DNA of 64,000 bases from Brasenia schreberi (GCA_036023115.1 JAYKKT010000086.1:16445501-16509500); one strand, 5' to 3'; shown: positions 1 through 12,901, numbered from the stretch's first letter. Translations and numbers: made by a program. The notes: a model not told the origin generated them from the letters alone.

Positions 1-637
1 CTTGGATTACCTGGTTGCATGCATGTTGAATTGGAAGCTTATTAGCTCTTCTTTTCCCCTCTCGTTTATTTTTGATGATTTCATTTCCTAATGCTTTGAC
101 CTTTTCAAGGGATTTTGTTCTTAAAAGAGGAAAAATGGAGAAATAGGCTTTTGAGTATCTGTAATTTATGCCTTGTTCTACGTTTCTTGATTGGATTCTC
201 ATTTGTTTTCATGTTCTTAACCGTAATCTGGATGTGTTTATATCCATCTGGGTACCGATTTGGTGAATCGAGTCTTCAATATTTTGATGGCAGTTGCATG
301 CCTGCTATTCGTTGCAATTTCTTTTTATCTTACTTATTGACGTTTTTCCAGCTCATTCTCCGTTTGTTTAGATATCTATCAGTTTGGCATATTTGATTTT
401 GGTTAGTATTTGTATGTCGAGACAGTGCAACTTGGGATGCTGTAATAATGACTGCTCTGCTATTCTTTTAGGGCGACTGGTCCATTTCGGTTCGCTTAAG
501 TTTTCGGAAGTCGGTGGTATAATGATCTAGTGAATTAATCGTTTGTTTTACGTTCTCAATGGTCAATCCTTAAAGGGGTTGTGCTCTTGCTTTTAAGACC
601 GTGGGCTCTTCCTATATATCCACATACTTCATTCAAT
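1..637 (+). promoter_or_regulatory. Upstream region and probable 5' UTR of the CCCH gene
   Basis: T-rich, gene-flank type sequence before the first coding ATG. No long coding frame with recognisable homology is present. The stretch could hold the promoter, a 5' UTR and possibly a 5' UTR intron (a T-rich tract ending in TTTTAG lies near 470), but I cannot place the transcription start. Confidence 0.35.
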
Positions 638-3600
638 ATGGTCGAAAGAAAGTTGTTCAAAACAAAGTTATGTATCCTATTTCAAAAAGGCCGCTGCCTG
701 CGACAGAGCTGCACTTTTGCACATGGTGAAGCTGAACTCCGGAGGTTCTCAGGCGTTGGTTCTGGTGAGTTTCTTCTGTCGTAGTGCTGATTTTGAAAGC
801 TTCTCATTGTCATCTTTTTCTTCTGTTCACAGCTGGTATCTTTGCCAATATTTGAACTGTCTAGTTTACTTGGCAATGGCTGTCAAAATACAGGTTCTGC
901 ACATCAGAGCAAATACATGTTTGTTGTATTTGTTGACAACTCAAATGTTGTTATAACAATATGATTATCTGTGGCTGTAATTTTTTCTCATACTAGGACA
1001 TTTTCTTGGTAAACAAGCTATTGATTAGGTCATGCATGCTATAATAAATGGTTCTTACTGCGTAAAACAAATCCTTGTCCGCATGCTCTATTGGTGGGTC
1101 TTGGTAACTGGAATGTCGTTGAGGGGCATAAATAACTTTGGGTATAATATTGATTTAGGAGCTCCATCTAGCTTTAAAACATTTAAAGCATAACACATTT
1201 TTAGTAGTGGCTGTCATACTGATTTCACACATCAAAATAGGTTGTGCTCACTTACATATATACTAAAGAAAAGAAAGAATTTCCAGAACCAAGGTGGAAT
1301 GTTGATGATCTCTAACTAAATAGTTTCACTGCAAGATTGTTATATTTGTTATGCAGTTAGTAAAGTTGCAGAGGGAAGTAGGGATAGTCACATGGCATTT
1401 TTTCACTGATTTTCAAGATTGAATTTACATAATAAATTGTCTAAAATGGTTTGTGATTTTGAAGAAGATGCAGAGTTAACTGCCTAGGAATAAAGACTTG
1501 TAAAGCTTCATGACATTGATTGATTTATATTAGTTGTAACTGTCTCGTAATTTGGTCGCCTTAATGGTGATTATAATAATAGATCATGCTCAATCTGAAT
1601 TTCATGGTATTTGAAAAGTTGCAGGATCATCATTCATAAGCTTGTGCAAAATATATTGATAAGTGACGGAATACAATACATGAATCAACTTCATCAAATC
1701 AGTAGACCTGCGCTATGTTAACTGAGGGGCCTATTCCTATTCACACTTTGGGTTGTTTCTCCACATGGGATACAGGAGAATGAATTGGTGTTCTGAACTT
1801 TTTCTTTCATATTGAATGTTAGGTCTTTTCATGTATATTGTAGTTACCTTAGTGATGTTGTACTGATATCTATAGGCTACTCTGCAAAACTTGAACTTCG
1901 ATGATAAATATTCCTTGCTTGCTTCTATTCTATACTTTTATCTTCAGGTAACCTGGCTTTTGTGAAGTCTCATCCTAAGTCACACAGACACTTCTAAGGG
2001 GTGGAGTGTCGACCCCGACACTGGTGCGACACCGACACCGATACCGTGTTGGTGCGGCATGTCCAAAAAAAAAAATTTGCAATTTTTTTTTGGTAACTCA
2101 CGGATAAATGGGTCTGGATAATGAAGATTGATTTGTGTATTATGATGAAATTAGTATTTTTTACCATTTATATGTTTTGCTTTAATATAAAGTTGTGTAC
2201 TTACTATTGTAGCTTTATACAATATAAAGCTGCTTGAATGATTTTGGGTGCGAACAATTGGACTCCATACTGTATGCCTTTGCAGAGAATAATCTCTGTC
2301 ACCAAACACATTTAAAGACCAGGAACATTGCCATATCAATAGAACAGAAGAGTATGACATCACTAGTAGATCCTAGCACAAATACTAGTATATGTTATAT
2401 CCTATAAAAGATCTTGAAACTCTTTGAATCCATAACTTGGATAATTTGCAGCTCGTAAAATCACTATGAGGGAACTTGCTAATTGATACCTACGTGCACC
2501 CAAAATTAGCAAATACTAGTTGTATTATGATTGATTTATGTAGCTTGAATATTATATATAATATATAATATTATATACCCTAGCCGTGTCGCTGCACCCA
2601 AATTTTTTGAAATTTGCCGTATCCCGCACCCGCACCCATGTGACATAGGTCTCATCTCTGTTACTCATTTGCTGTTTCAAAATTTCAATACTACAATGGA
2701 TGTCCTGGGAAATGCATGTTTTCTTCAACCGACAACTTTTCTAAATATTCAGCTACATATTGGAGAGTGTTTGGGTCATATCTTTCACTTAATATTCCAA
2801 TTTTCTAACAATATGCGCTATCTGAATGAACCCTTTCATGTTGAAATTGATGCTTTACAGTGTTTGTTCGAATGTTGTTTCTGAGATCAGTGATCTGGTA
2901 ATATCATTTTAGGGAATCTTGTCCTCTTTATTTTGATCTGGTATGGATTCTTGCCAATCGGGAGTTTAATCAAGTTGGGTACAACCACTTGGTTAACTTT
3001 GCAATGGCGTCTCAAGCTTGGCAATTTCAAATGCTTCTGGTATGCGATAACATTACAATCTATGTAATGATGAAGATCATACTCCTAGAGTTCATCTTTT
3101 TTCTCTATGGTTGATGGAGTCCATGGGTCAGGAACTTCGTTGGTTATCATGGAATTCTTCTCAGCTGTGCTGACATATTTCTTTGGGTTGGAAGGTCCTT
3201 GTATTGATTATATTTGTTTGTGAAATCAGGCAGGACTCTGTATGGTTCAGATTTTGTTATTTTTCTTATTTCTCAAGAAGGCAGCTGTATTGATCATCGT
3301 CTATTATTTGCTTAATTGTCAAAAGGGTTCTCAGTCCACAATGGATATATCTAAATATATTTGAATTTTGGGAGGACAATATAGACCATGGCATTTTCTC
3401 TGATCTGGCAAGGAGGAATTCTTATTATTATTAGTTTTCTCGTAGTACTCGATGTAAGGGTAAGCTTTTATATAACGGTAAGATTAGTTTTTAAGATGTT
3501 TTGTGCATTATGGTATTATCATTAATTGTCACACATTGCAGGGAGAATCTCATTGTCCTTTTGTTTTCCTTCCAGGTAGAAGAGATTATCGAGGAGCCGA

Positions 3601-6600
3601 CTTGAGGGAGAGACTTGACAGACGACAATCTCCCCGCCGAAGGTCTCCTCTTGGAAGAAACTTTAGAGGAAGACATGTATTTCATGGCCAGAAGCTCCGT
3701 AGGGGTAAGAAGCATGCTTGCAGCTGCTATATGCATTTCGTTTGATGTCTTTCTGAAAACTGAAGTCCATGAATGAATAGTTTGGCCTTCACTATAAGAA
3801 ACAGAAAGATAGGACTCCTAGACCCACTCATTCTGGTATAATATAGTTGGTGTTCAGAACGATAGGAAATACTTAGGTAGGGGTATATAAGAATTAGCAA
3901 GAATTTGTGGATTCATAGCCATCTCTCTTTCATGTTTCCTTTGGCAAATTATGACATTGACTTCACCTATGCAGACTACAGTCGTTCTCGTTCTCCTGGA
4001 AGAGGGAGGTATGTGGATCTATGTTCTTTACTTTGCTTGTTTTATCAACAGCATGAAAGTTCATGTGATAATACTGTTCCAACAACGCTTAGAGACTATA
4101 TTGTCAATAGTGCTTAGACTGCTTATGTGGTCGAACCTAAGTAGTTAATTCCCTCTTAAGCAAACATAGTGACATACTTGTATTAAAAGTAGAAAGTATT
4201 TCATCTAGAAAATTTGCCAATGATATAATTTTTCTGTTTATAAAATCATATTCAACATCAAAGTGATTTAGATGGATAGAAACTTGGCGACTCATCTACA
4301 AAGTGAAATTTTCGAATGATGTATAGTTAGTTCACAACATGAATACCACTATCACCTAATATATCTAACTTGACACCAAGAACAAAGAAACATAATTTTC
4401 AGAACTAACAGGTTTGAGTTTGAAGGATGAAATCCACGAGATCGAGTGCAAATCTAAAATATCCAACCAATTTTTTTCAGTCCCAACAATTTGCAGTTAA
4501 GAATAAAATCATTCCTCAAGTCAAGTTGAAAGTCATCAAGAAGAGGGAGTGAGGGATAGAGGTAGGCAGGGAGCTTCAGTGGGCAACCATTTGCAGCCTT
4601 AAGACACATGATTAGCTTGCTTTCTCCTGTGTGTGTATGCACATGTGTGGGTGTGGGTGTCTTGTTTACTTATATGATAGCTTATTTCAGCATTTTTCGT
4701 GTCTAGTTGTTGTTGCAGTCAATGAATAGGTAAGAAGTCCTGCTTTTGTTTTACTAGCCGTTCAAAATTTTAAGAGGCAAATTTTTCTGCCCCTCCTTGT
4801 GGAGTTGGATTGTGTTTGTACACGTGTGTGCACCTGGGTGGGGTGGGGCATGAGCTTGTCCACATGAGGGTTGGTATGGGTATGTGTGGGTGCGGGTGGG
4901 CCTCTGTTGGTATGAGTTTGGACTCATGGGATTGCTCGTTGTCTCCACGTGCACCTCACTTTTGTTTGATGATTGCGTGGTGTTTCAAGTTGACTATCTG
5001 AAATTTCTGCCCTTAATTTGATGATAATGGTTTAACCAAGTTCAACATTGAGAATGAGCAACATGGTTATTTAGTGAATCTGTTTATAAAATCTTTCTTT
5101 CCCCATTTATTCATAATATTTTCTCAAGCTTTAGCAATCCTAAGTACCTGAGCTTCTTGCAAACTTTTCTTGTCTAGTGAAAGCAGAAACTCAAAAAGGC
5201 AGCACCTGAGTGGACATAGTGATGTTTCTGATGACCTAGACTTCTCAGATGCTGATGGTGATCGAGCAAAAAAAATTAACGACTCAAATGATGACAAAGA
5301 TGTTATGGAAGAGCAGGTTGGACAGATTGCTGGTTCTTAACATCATATCCTCATTTTCTATAACTTCGGGTTATTTAACTTTCTGGTGTTTCTGTTGGTA
5401 TTATTTTTGTTATCTTAGAGTGATATAGTCCAGTTGCATGTCAACTAACTTACGCAATGGTACTATGCAGTTGAAGCAGGTTCAGCTGGATATTGAAATG
5501 CTTGATGCTCACAAATGCGAATTGGAGGTAATCTCTTGATAGGTTTAGTGTATTGTGGTTTGCAGGAAGTTTTGGTGGATTCCTGCCACTTTTCCTGAAA
5601 ATTTACTACAAAGTTCCTAACTGTTTTTCTATTCCATAACTGTAAGATTCTCATTTTCATTCTGAAAATGTGTGCCCCTTGGTTTCTGTCTTCATTTATT
5701 ATGCATGTCTGTTCATTTACACTGATCTAGCTCGTTTTCATGTATGACAAACATCATTTGGTAGAGCTTGTAATTCTCCAATTTTCTCCACAAGTTCTTC
5801 ACTCATCATGGTCATTATTTTATTTAAAGATGTCCTTGGAGAAGACGAAGGAGGAAGCTGATAGACTGTCAACCAGAAATGAGGACCTTGAAATTCAATT
5901 GAAGCAGATGCAAGAAGATTGTAAAAGGTACTGCTAGCCAACTATGTGTATCTTTTCGCTGGTTCTTGGAGTAACATGTATTTCCACTGGCTCTTGGGTA
6001 TTCATTTCTAAATGTAGTTTAAAGTAGTTTGCTGCTTTATACATGCAACAGATTTGTTTTAGAGGCATTTAAGAACATGAATGACACCTTGTCTTCTCAG
6101 GGTCACTTCAAAAATCAAGAAGTTTGTTAAAACTTACAGCCGTTATTCAAGAACACGTGATGAATTGAAAAGGTTTGCCTATATCATTCCCTTATTTCTA
6201 ATATCCAAGGTGAATTTATTTTGCTTTAAAATGGTGTTATATATCTCCCAACTAGTGTTATCAGGTCATTCTCATTTTAGGAAGTGATATTAACTATGTA
6301 TTTTTTTTTTGTGAATACAAACTTCTCAGGACTCATGCTCGGTTGGAAAAATTGGGAGATCAAATGATTTTAAACTCAGGGAAACCTATCCTCAATGAAG
6401 ATGATTCAAGTCTTAATATTGTCGGTGATGGAGATGATAGTGTTAGGCTGAGCCCTAGGATTGAACATCCGAATGAAGTATCTCCAAAAAGGAAAAGATT
6501 CCGTCTTAGCCATGCATCTGGCGAAGAGTCTAAATCAGGTTAGTATTGAGTTCCAGGAAAAACGTTATTAAAGACTCCAGCAAATTCATACTATAAGAGC

Positions 6601-9600
6601 TAAATTGTGTATATTTTTGCAATCATCTGCGGAAAAAGGAGTGACCTAGGTGCATCCTGTTAAACTGTAGCTGTAATGCTGTCATTTTTGGTATGGGCCA
6701 ATCTTATCATTTTCACTAAAGAAGTACTTTGTCTTGTGTCATTCATCAATATTTTGTTTCCTTTCTGTAAATTTCCTTCTTTTTTCTACTTATTATAGCC
6801 TTTGGTATTCAATGGCTACATTAGCTATTCATTGAGCGGGCTGTCATTTTTGGTGTGGGCCAATCTTATCATTTTCACTAAAGAAGTACTTTCTCTTGTG
6901 TCATTCATCAATATTTTGTTTCCTTTCTGTAAATTTCCTTCTTTTTTCTACTTATTATAGCCTTTGGTATTCAATGGCTACATTAACTTTTCATTGAGAG
7001 GGCTTGCCAGCCATGGTTAGCCCCTTTTTGCTTCATAGTCTGTGCTGCTTTCCCCCTTTACTCTGTGTACAGGGGTTTCCCCTTGTCTAATTTATTCCTT
7101 TTTTGGAGACTTGTAATTGCTGATTGATTAAAGATGCTCTATTTTGTTAACTTGGTATTCTATTTTGTTAACTTGGTATATTAACTCTTTCACGACTTCC
7201 GCCGCTTAGCTATCATTCTTGGTGTGTCATTAACTTACTGTTGATCTATTTTCTCTTTTGGCACGTTCTTGTTGCACATGGAAAGGAGACCAAAGGATGC
7301 TTTGGTAAGGTGTGAAAACTATATGTTGAAAATGTTAAAAGAGGAAGAGGAAGACCATAAAAATATTGGAAGAAAACAATAAAGAATGATTAACTATTAG
7401 CATGACACAAGATCAAGCTCTATGGAACGAAGAATCCATGTAGCTGACCCATGGGAAAGGCTTAGTTGTTGTTGTTAGTCTTGGTGATTTGTTTACATGG
7501 TATTAGAACATGGAGCCTAGTCCTTCGAAATAATCAACAGAAGTTAAGTAGAATAAAAAGAAGACATTCGAATTTTCCTGGTCAAGTTGACGCTGCAATT
7601 AGTTTTTTTGGCAAATACTAAAAAGCTCACAAAACTATGCAATGGACTCATTCTCCTAGGAACTTTATGGGATACTATAAGTGATCTTGAAAACTTGATA
7701 GGAAAGGAATTTTTTTTAAGATCAATTATATCAATTTTTGGTGGGTATTTGACCCAAATATGAACTTTGCATGGAGGAGTAGATTGAAAATGGAAAAAGA
7801 AGGATGACATTTCGAGTTAGGGTTGACCAGGAGATTCATCTGAAACTTAAAATCTACCCTAAAACAAAAGAAAGTAATAAGGATTGTAAAAAGGACATTT
7901 GGCGCTATCACAAAGAGAAGGGACACTTAAAATCTGAGTGTCAGATGACCTATATGAAGAAAGATAAAGAAAACAAATACCAACGTACTTTTTGGAAAGT
8001 CAAGATATAAAGGATTGAGGTATGTCAATCGAACTTGTTGGGAAAGCACTTCAAAAGCTTCTCAAACGACAATGCTCTGTAATTGTGGCTAATTTTCTAG
8101 CATTCATCACAGGATATGGACACTTCCAGACTTTCTCTTCACATTACTCATGATGAATTTGATGTATCTGATTGCCACTCAAATCGATCCAAATGATTTT
8201 ATCATGGGTAGAACCTCTTTGAAGTTCAAAGAATAGGGTATTTGAAAAATCAAAATCTTTCAATTCTTAACATTAGTGTCTGCTGAAATTAGACATATAT
8301 TCTCTTGATTTCATAAAAATTTTGTTGGCTATATCATCTCATCCTGAGCATGTCAGGTGTAGATGTCAAACCCCAAGTCTGGCCATCATTCCATGCGGTC
8401 AATTCCACTCTAACCAATTTGACATGGCATTTTGCTCATATTTCACACAGATTCTTTCCTATCTAACCATTTTGATTCTCAACATCTCTCATATTGTATA
8501 TTGTTTAGCAATTCCCACATCTGCACAGCTGGCAGCTGTTGTGAAAATTTATAGATATGTAAAAAGGTCTATTGATTTAGATCTGTGTTTGTTATCTGAC
8601 TTTAACTTAGAATCAATTGCTTATGACTGTACTGGGGATGGAAGTAATAGACACTCAGATGTTCAGTTTGTGCTTGGCAGATTGATTGTTTTGTTGGATA
8701 TGCAAAGGACAACCAAAATTTCATTGTCATCGTATTCAAAGCCTTGACTACCAAGGCTATAGAAATTATATGGCTCAAGAATCTACTTTAGGATATGGGC
8801 GTTCATTTCAAGACTCCATCTCATCAGATGTTTTGTGATAACAAGAGCTCAATCTATTTTGCTACCAATCACGCATTCCACTAGTTCACCAAACACATCG
8901 AGATGAATTCATTTCATTTGTGAGGGATTTCTGAAGAATGACTATCAAACTGCCTTATGTTTCACCAGAATACTAGCATATCCTTTTACCAAGTCTCTTA
9001 TCTTAGTTTATCTTTTTATCAGGCATACTTTTGACCATTCTCTCACTAGTTAGAGAGAGAGGGCAACCTTGTCATTTCTATTATAGGCGTAATTTTAGGG
9101 GTACTTTTGCTCTTTCTCGTTCATCTGTGTTTCCTTGCTTTCTATAATTACCAGTTTTTCCTTTTGTTCTTTTCATTTTATCTTGTAATAATTAGCTTCT
9201 AAACGTCTAGCTATTATATTTGTTTTGTATTCAATGACAACACTAGCTACTGGCTTGCCAGCCCCAGTGAGCCTCTTTCTGTTTCCTCTCTACCCTCCCG
9301 CTTTACTCCACAGGGGTGTTTTCCCCTTTGTAAGGTACATGCTTTTCTGAGATTTGTAACAGTGGCATGATTGAAGATTCTCTATTCTGATAACGTGGTA
9401 TATATATTCTTGGGGACACATTTTTCTATTCTTTTGGTGTATCATCAACACATCATGGATCTACATTACATTCTTCACAATTTATTACACACGCTACATA
9501 GCTGGAACGTCTGACTCTAATCGGTCAAGCACCTGTCGCAGATCAGTGTGACACTTATGCTGTACCACACGTGACAAGGTAAATTAAGGGGAGATTTCAA

Positions 9601-12138
9601 GGAGTCACCAACCACTATGTGGTCGATCTTTTATCTGCATCAATCAAACAAGAGATTTTGGGTTTAAAATCAAACCAAAGTAGTTTGTTTTCTGATGTAA
9701 ATGCTACATTTATGGGTATATGTAGTGGCACCCTTGCATCTATACTTTTTAAACATTAGTAAGTCATACCTTCTTACCTCTACCTGTATCCATTTTGGCA
9801 CTGACACCATGTCACATTCTCAGCCATTCTTTAGAAATAGTTGGGCTAGGGGAGATTGTCCAAGTTATCCATGTTAACACGGTGGCTCACTGGAAATTTG
9901 TGGCAAGGTGCAAAGAATGACAAAGTACACAATAGGCCAAGTTTGTCAGGTCCAGGGATTTTCCAAATGAGATGCTGGCAACTTGTTATGGTTTTGTGCT
10001 GATAAACAATACAGCACATGGGGTTAAGATCAGGCAACTGGCAAGTTTTACTCTGCTTCATTTTTCATATATTATGTTTATGGCCTTGTGAAAAGCTAAA
10101 TTAAGTTGCTGTTATGTGGTGGTACTGTTGATTGTCATTGTTCGATTGTGGCCCTTCCAAGTTCCAACACACATGAAGTTGTTTGTACTTTATGTTCCAG
10201 CAAGTCATACAATTGTTTCGTTTCTTTGCAGCAAATATCAGGACACGAGATGACCATTTTGGTGAAATAATCAAACCTGGTGGACATTTTCAGAATCATA
10301 GGTTTGCACTCCACAGTGAAAATACTGGCGTGGAAGCTCTGTTGGGACATCGAATTTCTTCAAGCAAAGTTGGTTATAAGCATCTGGTAAATGTGGACAA
10401 ACCTAGACAAGGCAGAAATGGTTCTCCATTTGCGGCTCTACCTATAGACAAGGTATGCTTCTTCCTGTTGATAGTTCTAGTTGTTTGCCAACGGACAACA
10501 AGCTGGTAGTAGTGGTGCCGGTTTATTAGCCATTGTAGATAAATTTTGTAAAGTTCTATGAGCATAGTATCAGTAGTTTGGAGAACATTTTCCAGTTTTG
10601 GGCCTTTTGCCATTTTCAACTGGAAAGCAAACTGTGTTGGTTTGACTTGTGAGCAGAGCAGAAGCTCAGATGTCGGACATTCAGTGCCATCAACTAGCAT
10701 GGCTGCTCATGCAGAAGATGAGCTCATAGAAGCAGTTGAGATTGATGACAAACCCGAAGTGGCAAATGCCTTAGCAGCTGTCTCTGGTGCAAATTTAGAT
10801 ACTTGTGCAGATAAACATATCCCAGGCTCCATTGGGGTTTCTCCATTGCAACCCGCGCCTCATAATGCCTATAGCCAGGTCTGTATCTCATTATATGAAG
10901 TGGCTACATGGCATTTAAGTTCATACTCTTGTAATTTTGCTCAATTATGTAAACAATTAAGATCAAATGGTAAATATTTCTAACTATGATCATATAATAT
11001 TCTCAGGGAAAAAAGTAACCGGATCAGATATTCCCCAAAAGGAAAGTTTTAAATACCTAGGGTCAATTTTTCAGAGTGATGAAAGAATTGATGGAGATGT
11101 TATGCATAAAATTAATGTTGGTTGGTTAAAATGGAGAGGAGCATCAGGAATTCTTTGTGATAAGAAGATACCATTAAAGTTAAAAGGTAAATATTATAGA
11201 GCATCAATTAGACTTGCCCTGTTTTATGGTTCTGAGTGTTGGGCAGCTAATATCAACATGTACAAAGGATGTCTGTGATAGAAATGAAGATGTTGAGATG
11301 GATGAGTGCTCATACAAGAAAATACCGTATACATAATGAGGTTATTAGAAACAAATTAGGAGTCACACTAATAGAGGATAAAATGAGAATATCGTTTAAG
11401 ATGGTTTGAACATATAGAAAGAAGATCAAAAGAAGAACCTATAAGAAGGTATGAAAAACTAGATTTTGAAAGTATTAAAAGAGGTAGAGGACGACCACAA
11501 AGGTGTTGGAAAGAAACAATAAAGAATGATCTAGCTTATATTGAGTTAACTGCTAACATGGCACATGATAGGGCTCTGTGGAAACAAAAATATCCATGTA
11601 GCCGACCCAGTCTAGTATGGGAAAAGGCTTAGTTGTTGTTGTTGTTGTTTTTGTTATCTAATTTTATCAAATCCTCGGCAACAATAATATATCGATGCTT
11701 TTCAATAGCGTCTTCTTTATTTGAGTTTTCGTCAACTGCTGCTTGTCTTTTGCACAGTCAAGTATGATTGACAGCTGAAAACTTATTTATCGATAAGAGA
11801 ATCTTGCCTACAAACTTGTGCATCTGTTGGCAATCTCTGTACAGATCCAATGAATGTATTTGTTGGAATTTCAGTGAATTTACCGATAGTTGGTCCATCA
11901 ATGATAACTTCCTTTTCTTTAGTGAAAGTGTTGATTATAATTTCCAAGAGCTTAATTTTCTGGCCTTCCTGTATCCAGATTCTGTTTCTTTTTGGCCAAT
12001 TTCTCGATATAGATCTTACTGTTTTTCGCGATACTTTTTGACGTGCAGTATAAGGGGGATGATGAGGATGTGGACGTTGATGTGGATGGAATCCCTAATG
12101 ATATTGACCTGAATAATGAACTTGAAATCGAGAAGTAG
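638..12138 (+). CDS. CCCH zinc-finger protein, plant C3H13/C3H40-like, 11 coding exons
   Basis: Probable RNA-binding nuclear protein of 465 residues. Exons: 638-764, 3576-3704, 3975-4008, 5178-5316, 5471-5527, 5830-5927, 6101-6172, 6330-6538, 10232-10452, 10657-10878, 12049-12138. All introns are GT-AG and the phases fit, giving one uninterrupted frame that ends in TAG. Residues 1-42 hold one CCCH finger (C12, C20, C25, H29; spacing 7-4-3) after a basic start. Residues 43-100 are rich in Arg and Ser, with SRSRSP-like repeats typical of splicing-related proteins. Residues about 140-235 form a heptad-rich, Lys/Glu-rich coiled coil. A basic patch with PKRKRFR at about 275 looks like a nuclear localisation signal. 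The last 29 residues are strongly acidic ([10 protein letters not shown]). The layout matches my memory of plant proteins annotated C3H13 (rice) and C3H40 (Arabidopsis); that name is recognition, not a search result. The exact role is not known from the sequence. Introns 1 (2.8 kb), 8 (3.7 kb) and 10 (1.2 kb) are swollen by repeats, yet the exons are undamaged, so the gene is probably active. Confidence 0.87.
1990..2665. repeat. Possible foldback/MITE-like insertion in intron 1
   Basis: A GC-rich block built from GACACCGACACCG-like units and a GTGCGG motif (about 2005-2065) is followed by poly-A/T. About 500 bp later comes a roughly complementary block (GTGTCGCTGCACCC, poly-T, CCCGCACCCGCACCCATG, about 2580-2645). 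The two ends resemble imperfect inverted repeats around an AT-rich centre. No clean target-site duplication was found, so the class (MITE or foldback) is inference. Confidence 0.35.
6679..7002 (+). repeat. 162-bp tandem duplication inside the left LTR
   Basis: The segment 6679-6840 is repeated at 6841-7002 at an exact 162-bp offset with only a few substitutions (for example GGTATGGG against GGTGTGGG, and GAGCGGG against GAGAGGG). The second copy continues into the rest of the LTR, so the first copy is a local duplication of the LTR start. Confidence 0.8.
7275..7476 (+). mobile_element. RTE-type LINE 3' tail inserted in the copia left LTR
   Basis: About 200 bp aligned with the last part of the LINE family seen at 37.8-39.1 kb: the AAAAGAGG-AGAGGA-GACC block, the GAATCCATGTAGC-GACCC block, the GGGAAAGGCTTA block and a (GTT)4 tail. 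It is the strongly diverged 3' end only. The insertion splits the left LTR of the intron 8 copia. Confidence 0.65.
9491..10231. other. Remainder of intron 8, no feature recognised
   Basis: Ordinary AT-rich intron sequence leading to the acceptor TTTCTTTGCAG before exon 9. I see no coding frame or repeat I can name. Confidence 0.5.
11029..11649 (+). mobile_element. 5'-truncated RTE LINE in intron 10 of the CCCH gene
   Basis: The insert starts at TTCCCCAAAAGGAAAG and follows the family 3' sequence through the conserved [14 protein letters not shown] block, [24 protein letters not shown] and the (GTT)n tail at 11632-11649. Frameshifts break the frame near 11275 and 11395. It lies in intron 10 (10879-12048), sense to the host gene. 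A target-site duplication was not evident. Confidence 0.8.
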
Positions 12139-12640
12139 CTCCCACTGAATAGATAGGGAAGAGAAGAAAAAGAAATGGTCAAATAGTTGCAGATTTTTCT
12201 CTTCTCAAATTCTTCTTGACTGCAGAATCTGATGTAATTTGGTGCCTTAGTTTACATTTGTGACGATTCCTCTTTTCTTGCCGAGTTCGTGAAAAGGGAT
12301 CTTCAGCTGCTCAACTTTGAGTTGGTTCCTTCCAATGTTTGTACTCGAACCAAGTTGAATGGTTGGCCTTCTTTATGCGCTTAATATTGGTAATACTTCG
12401 TGAAGCACATATTAAGGTATTAATGTCTGTAATACTGGTAATCACCAGCAGCTGCGTGATTGTGCTGCTCGTGTGTGTGTGAAAGAGGCTTCGATTTCCT
12501 TGATTTGACCCATTAGCAAGGATTGCACTAACTTCCTCAGATTCTAGCAAGGGTTGTTTGGTGTCATTTTTGCTTTTGTGTAGTCTTCATGTGAACGTGT
12601 TTTTTTTCGCAATAGTGGAAATTGGTAGAATTTGAGCTTC
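12139..12640 (+). other. Probable 3' UTR and downstream flank of the CCCH gene
   Basis: T-rich non-coding sequence directly after the stop at 12136-12138. No open frame of note is present. Poly(A) signals are not clear enough to place the end. Confidence 0.4.
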
Positions 12641-12699
12641 GATTCTGGAACTCCAAACTTTTATAAAACCAATTGTTCAGCATCAAATATCATTGCTAA

Positions 12700-12802
12700 A
12701 AGATCTATATGTTCTAGTCGAAACCCTGCTTTGAGTTGGTGGTTGCAAGTTCGATACCGGGGCATGCATTTGTTTTTGGGGATCTGCCTTATCCAAGCTT
12801 GC

Positions 12803-12805
<3 letters not shown>
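12700..12805 (+). mobile_element. Possible partial tRNA-derived SINE
   Basis: A box-B-like motif (AAGTTCGATACC, about 12748) is followed by GGGGCATGCATTTGTTTTTGGGGATC. This resembles the reverse complement of the SINE at 23553-23670, which has GTTTGACGATGGGGGCATGCACC and then a TTTTGGCCATCCCC stretch. The left half (box A) is not convincing and a (TA)n run starts directly after it. Confidence 0.35.

Positions 12806-12899
<94 letters not shown>
12806..12899. repeat. (TA)47 microsatellite
   Basis: An unbroken TA dinucleotide run of 94 bp between GCCCC and CCCATC. Such long perfect runs are highly variable in length, and the assembled number may not be exact. Confidence 0.95.

Positions 12900-12901
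<2 letters not shown>

Larger units (their letters stand above)
6679..9490 (+). mobile_element. Decayed Ty1/copia retrotransposon in intron 8 of the CCCH gene
   Basis: Two related LTR blocks, about 6679-7495 (interrupted by a LINE tail) and about 9080-9490, share a common order of motifs: TATTCAATG-GCTAC, GGCTTGCCAGCC, a CAGGGGT-TTTCCCC palindrome, TTTGTAA, GATTGAAGAT and a TTGGTGT-TCAT segment. A primer-binding-like site (TGGTATTAGAAC, 7498-7509) follows the left LTR. Between them are a gag zinc-knuckle remnant (7804-8010, motif [11 protein letters not shown]) and an RNase H remnant (about 8520-9000, [12 protein letters not shown], then a decayed Asp/tribe segment). Integrase and most of reverse transcriptase are gone, and frames are broken throughout. 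The element lies wholly inside intron 8 (6539-10231) in the sense orientation of the host gene. Confidence 0.6.

Noticed and set aside
4754..5001. Opposed frames of 63-66 codons in intron 4 region
   Set aside because: They come from a GT-rich low-complexity stretch (GTGTG, GGGTGGG) and show no gene-like motif; the segment lies between exons 3 and 4.
8322..8747. 141-codon frame as a possible host gene in intron 8
   Set aside because: Its second half is a decayed copia RNase H ([12 protein letters not shown]) and it lies between the two LTRs of the intron element.
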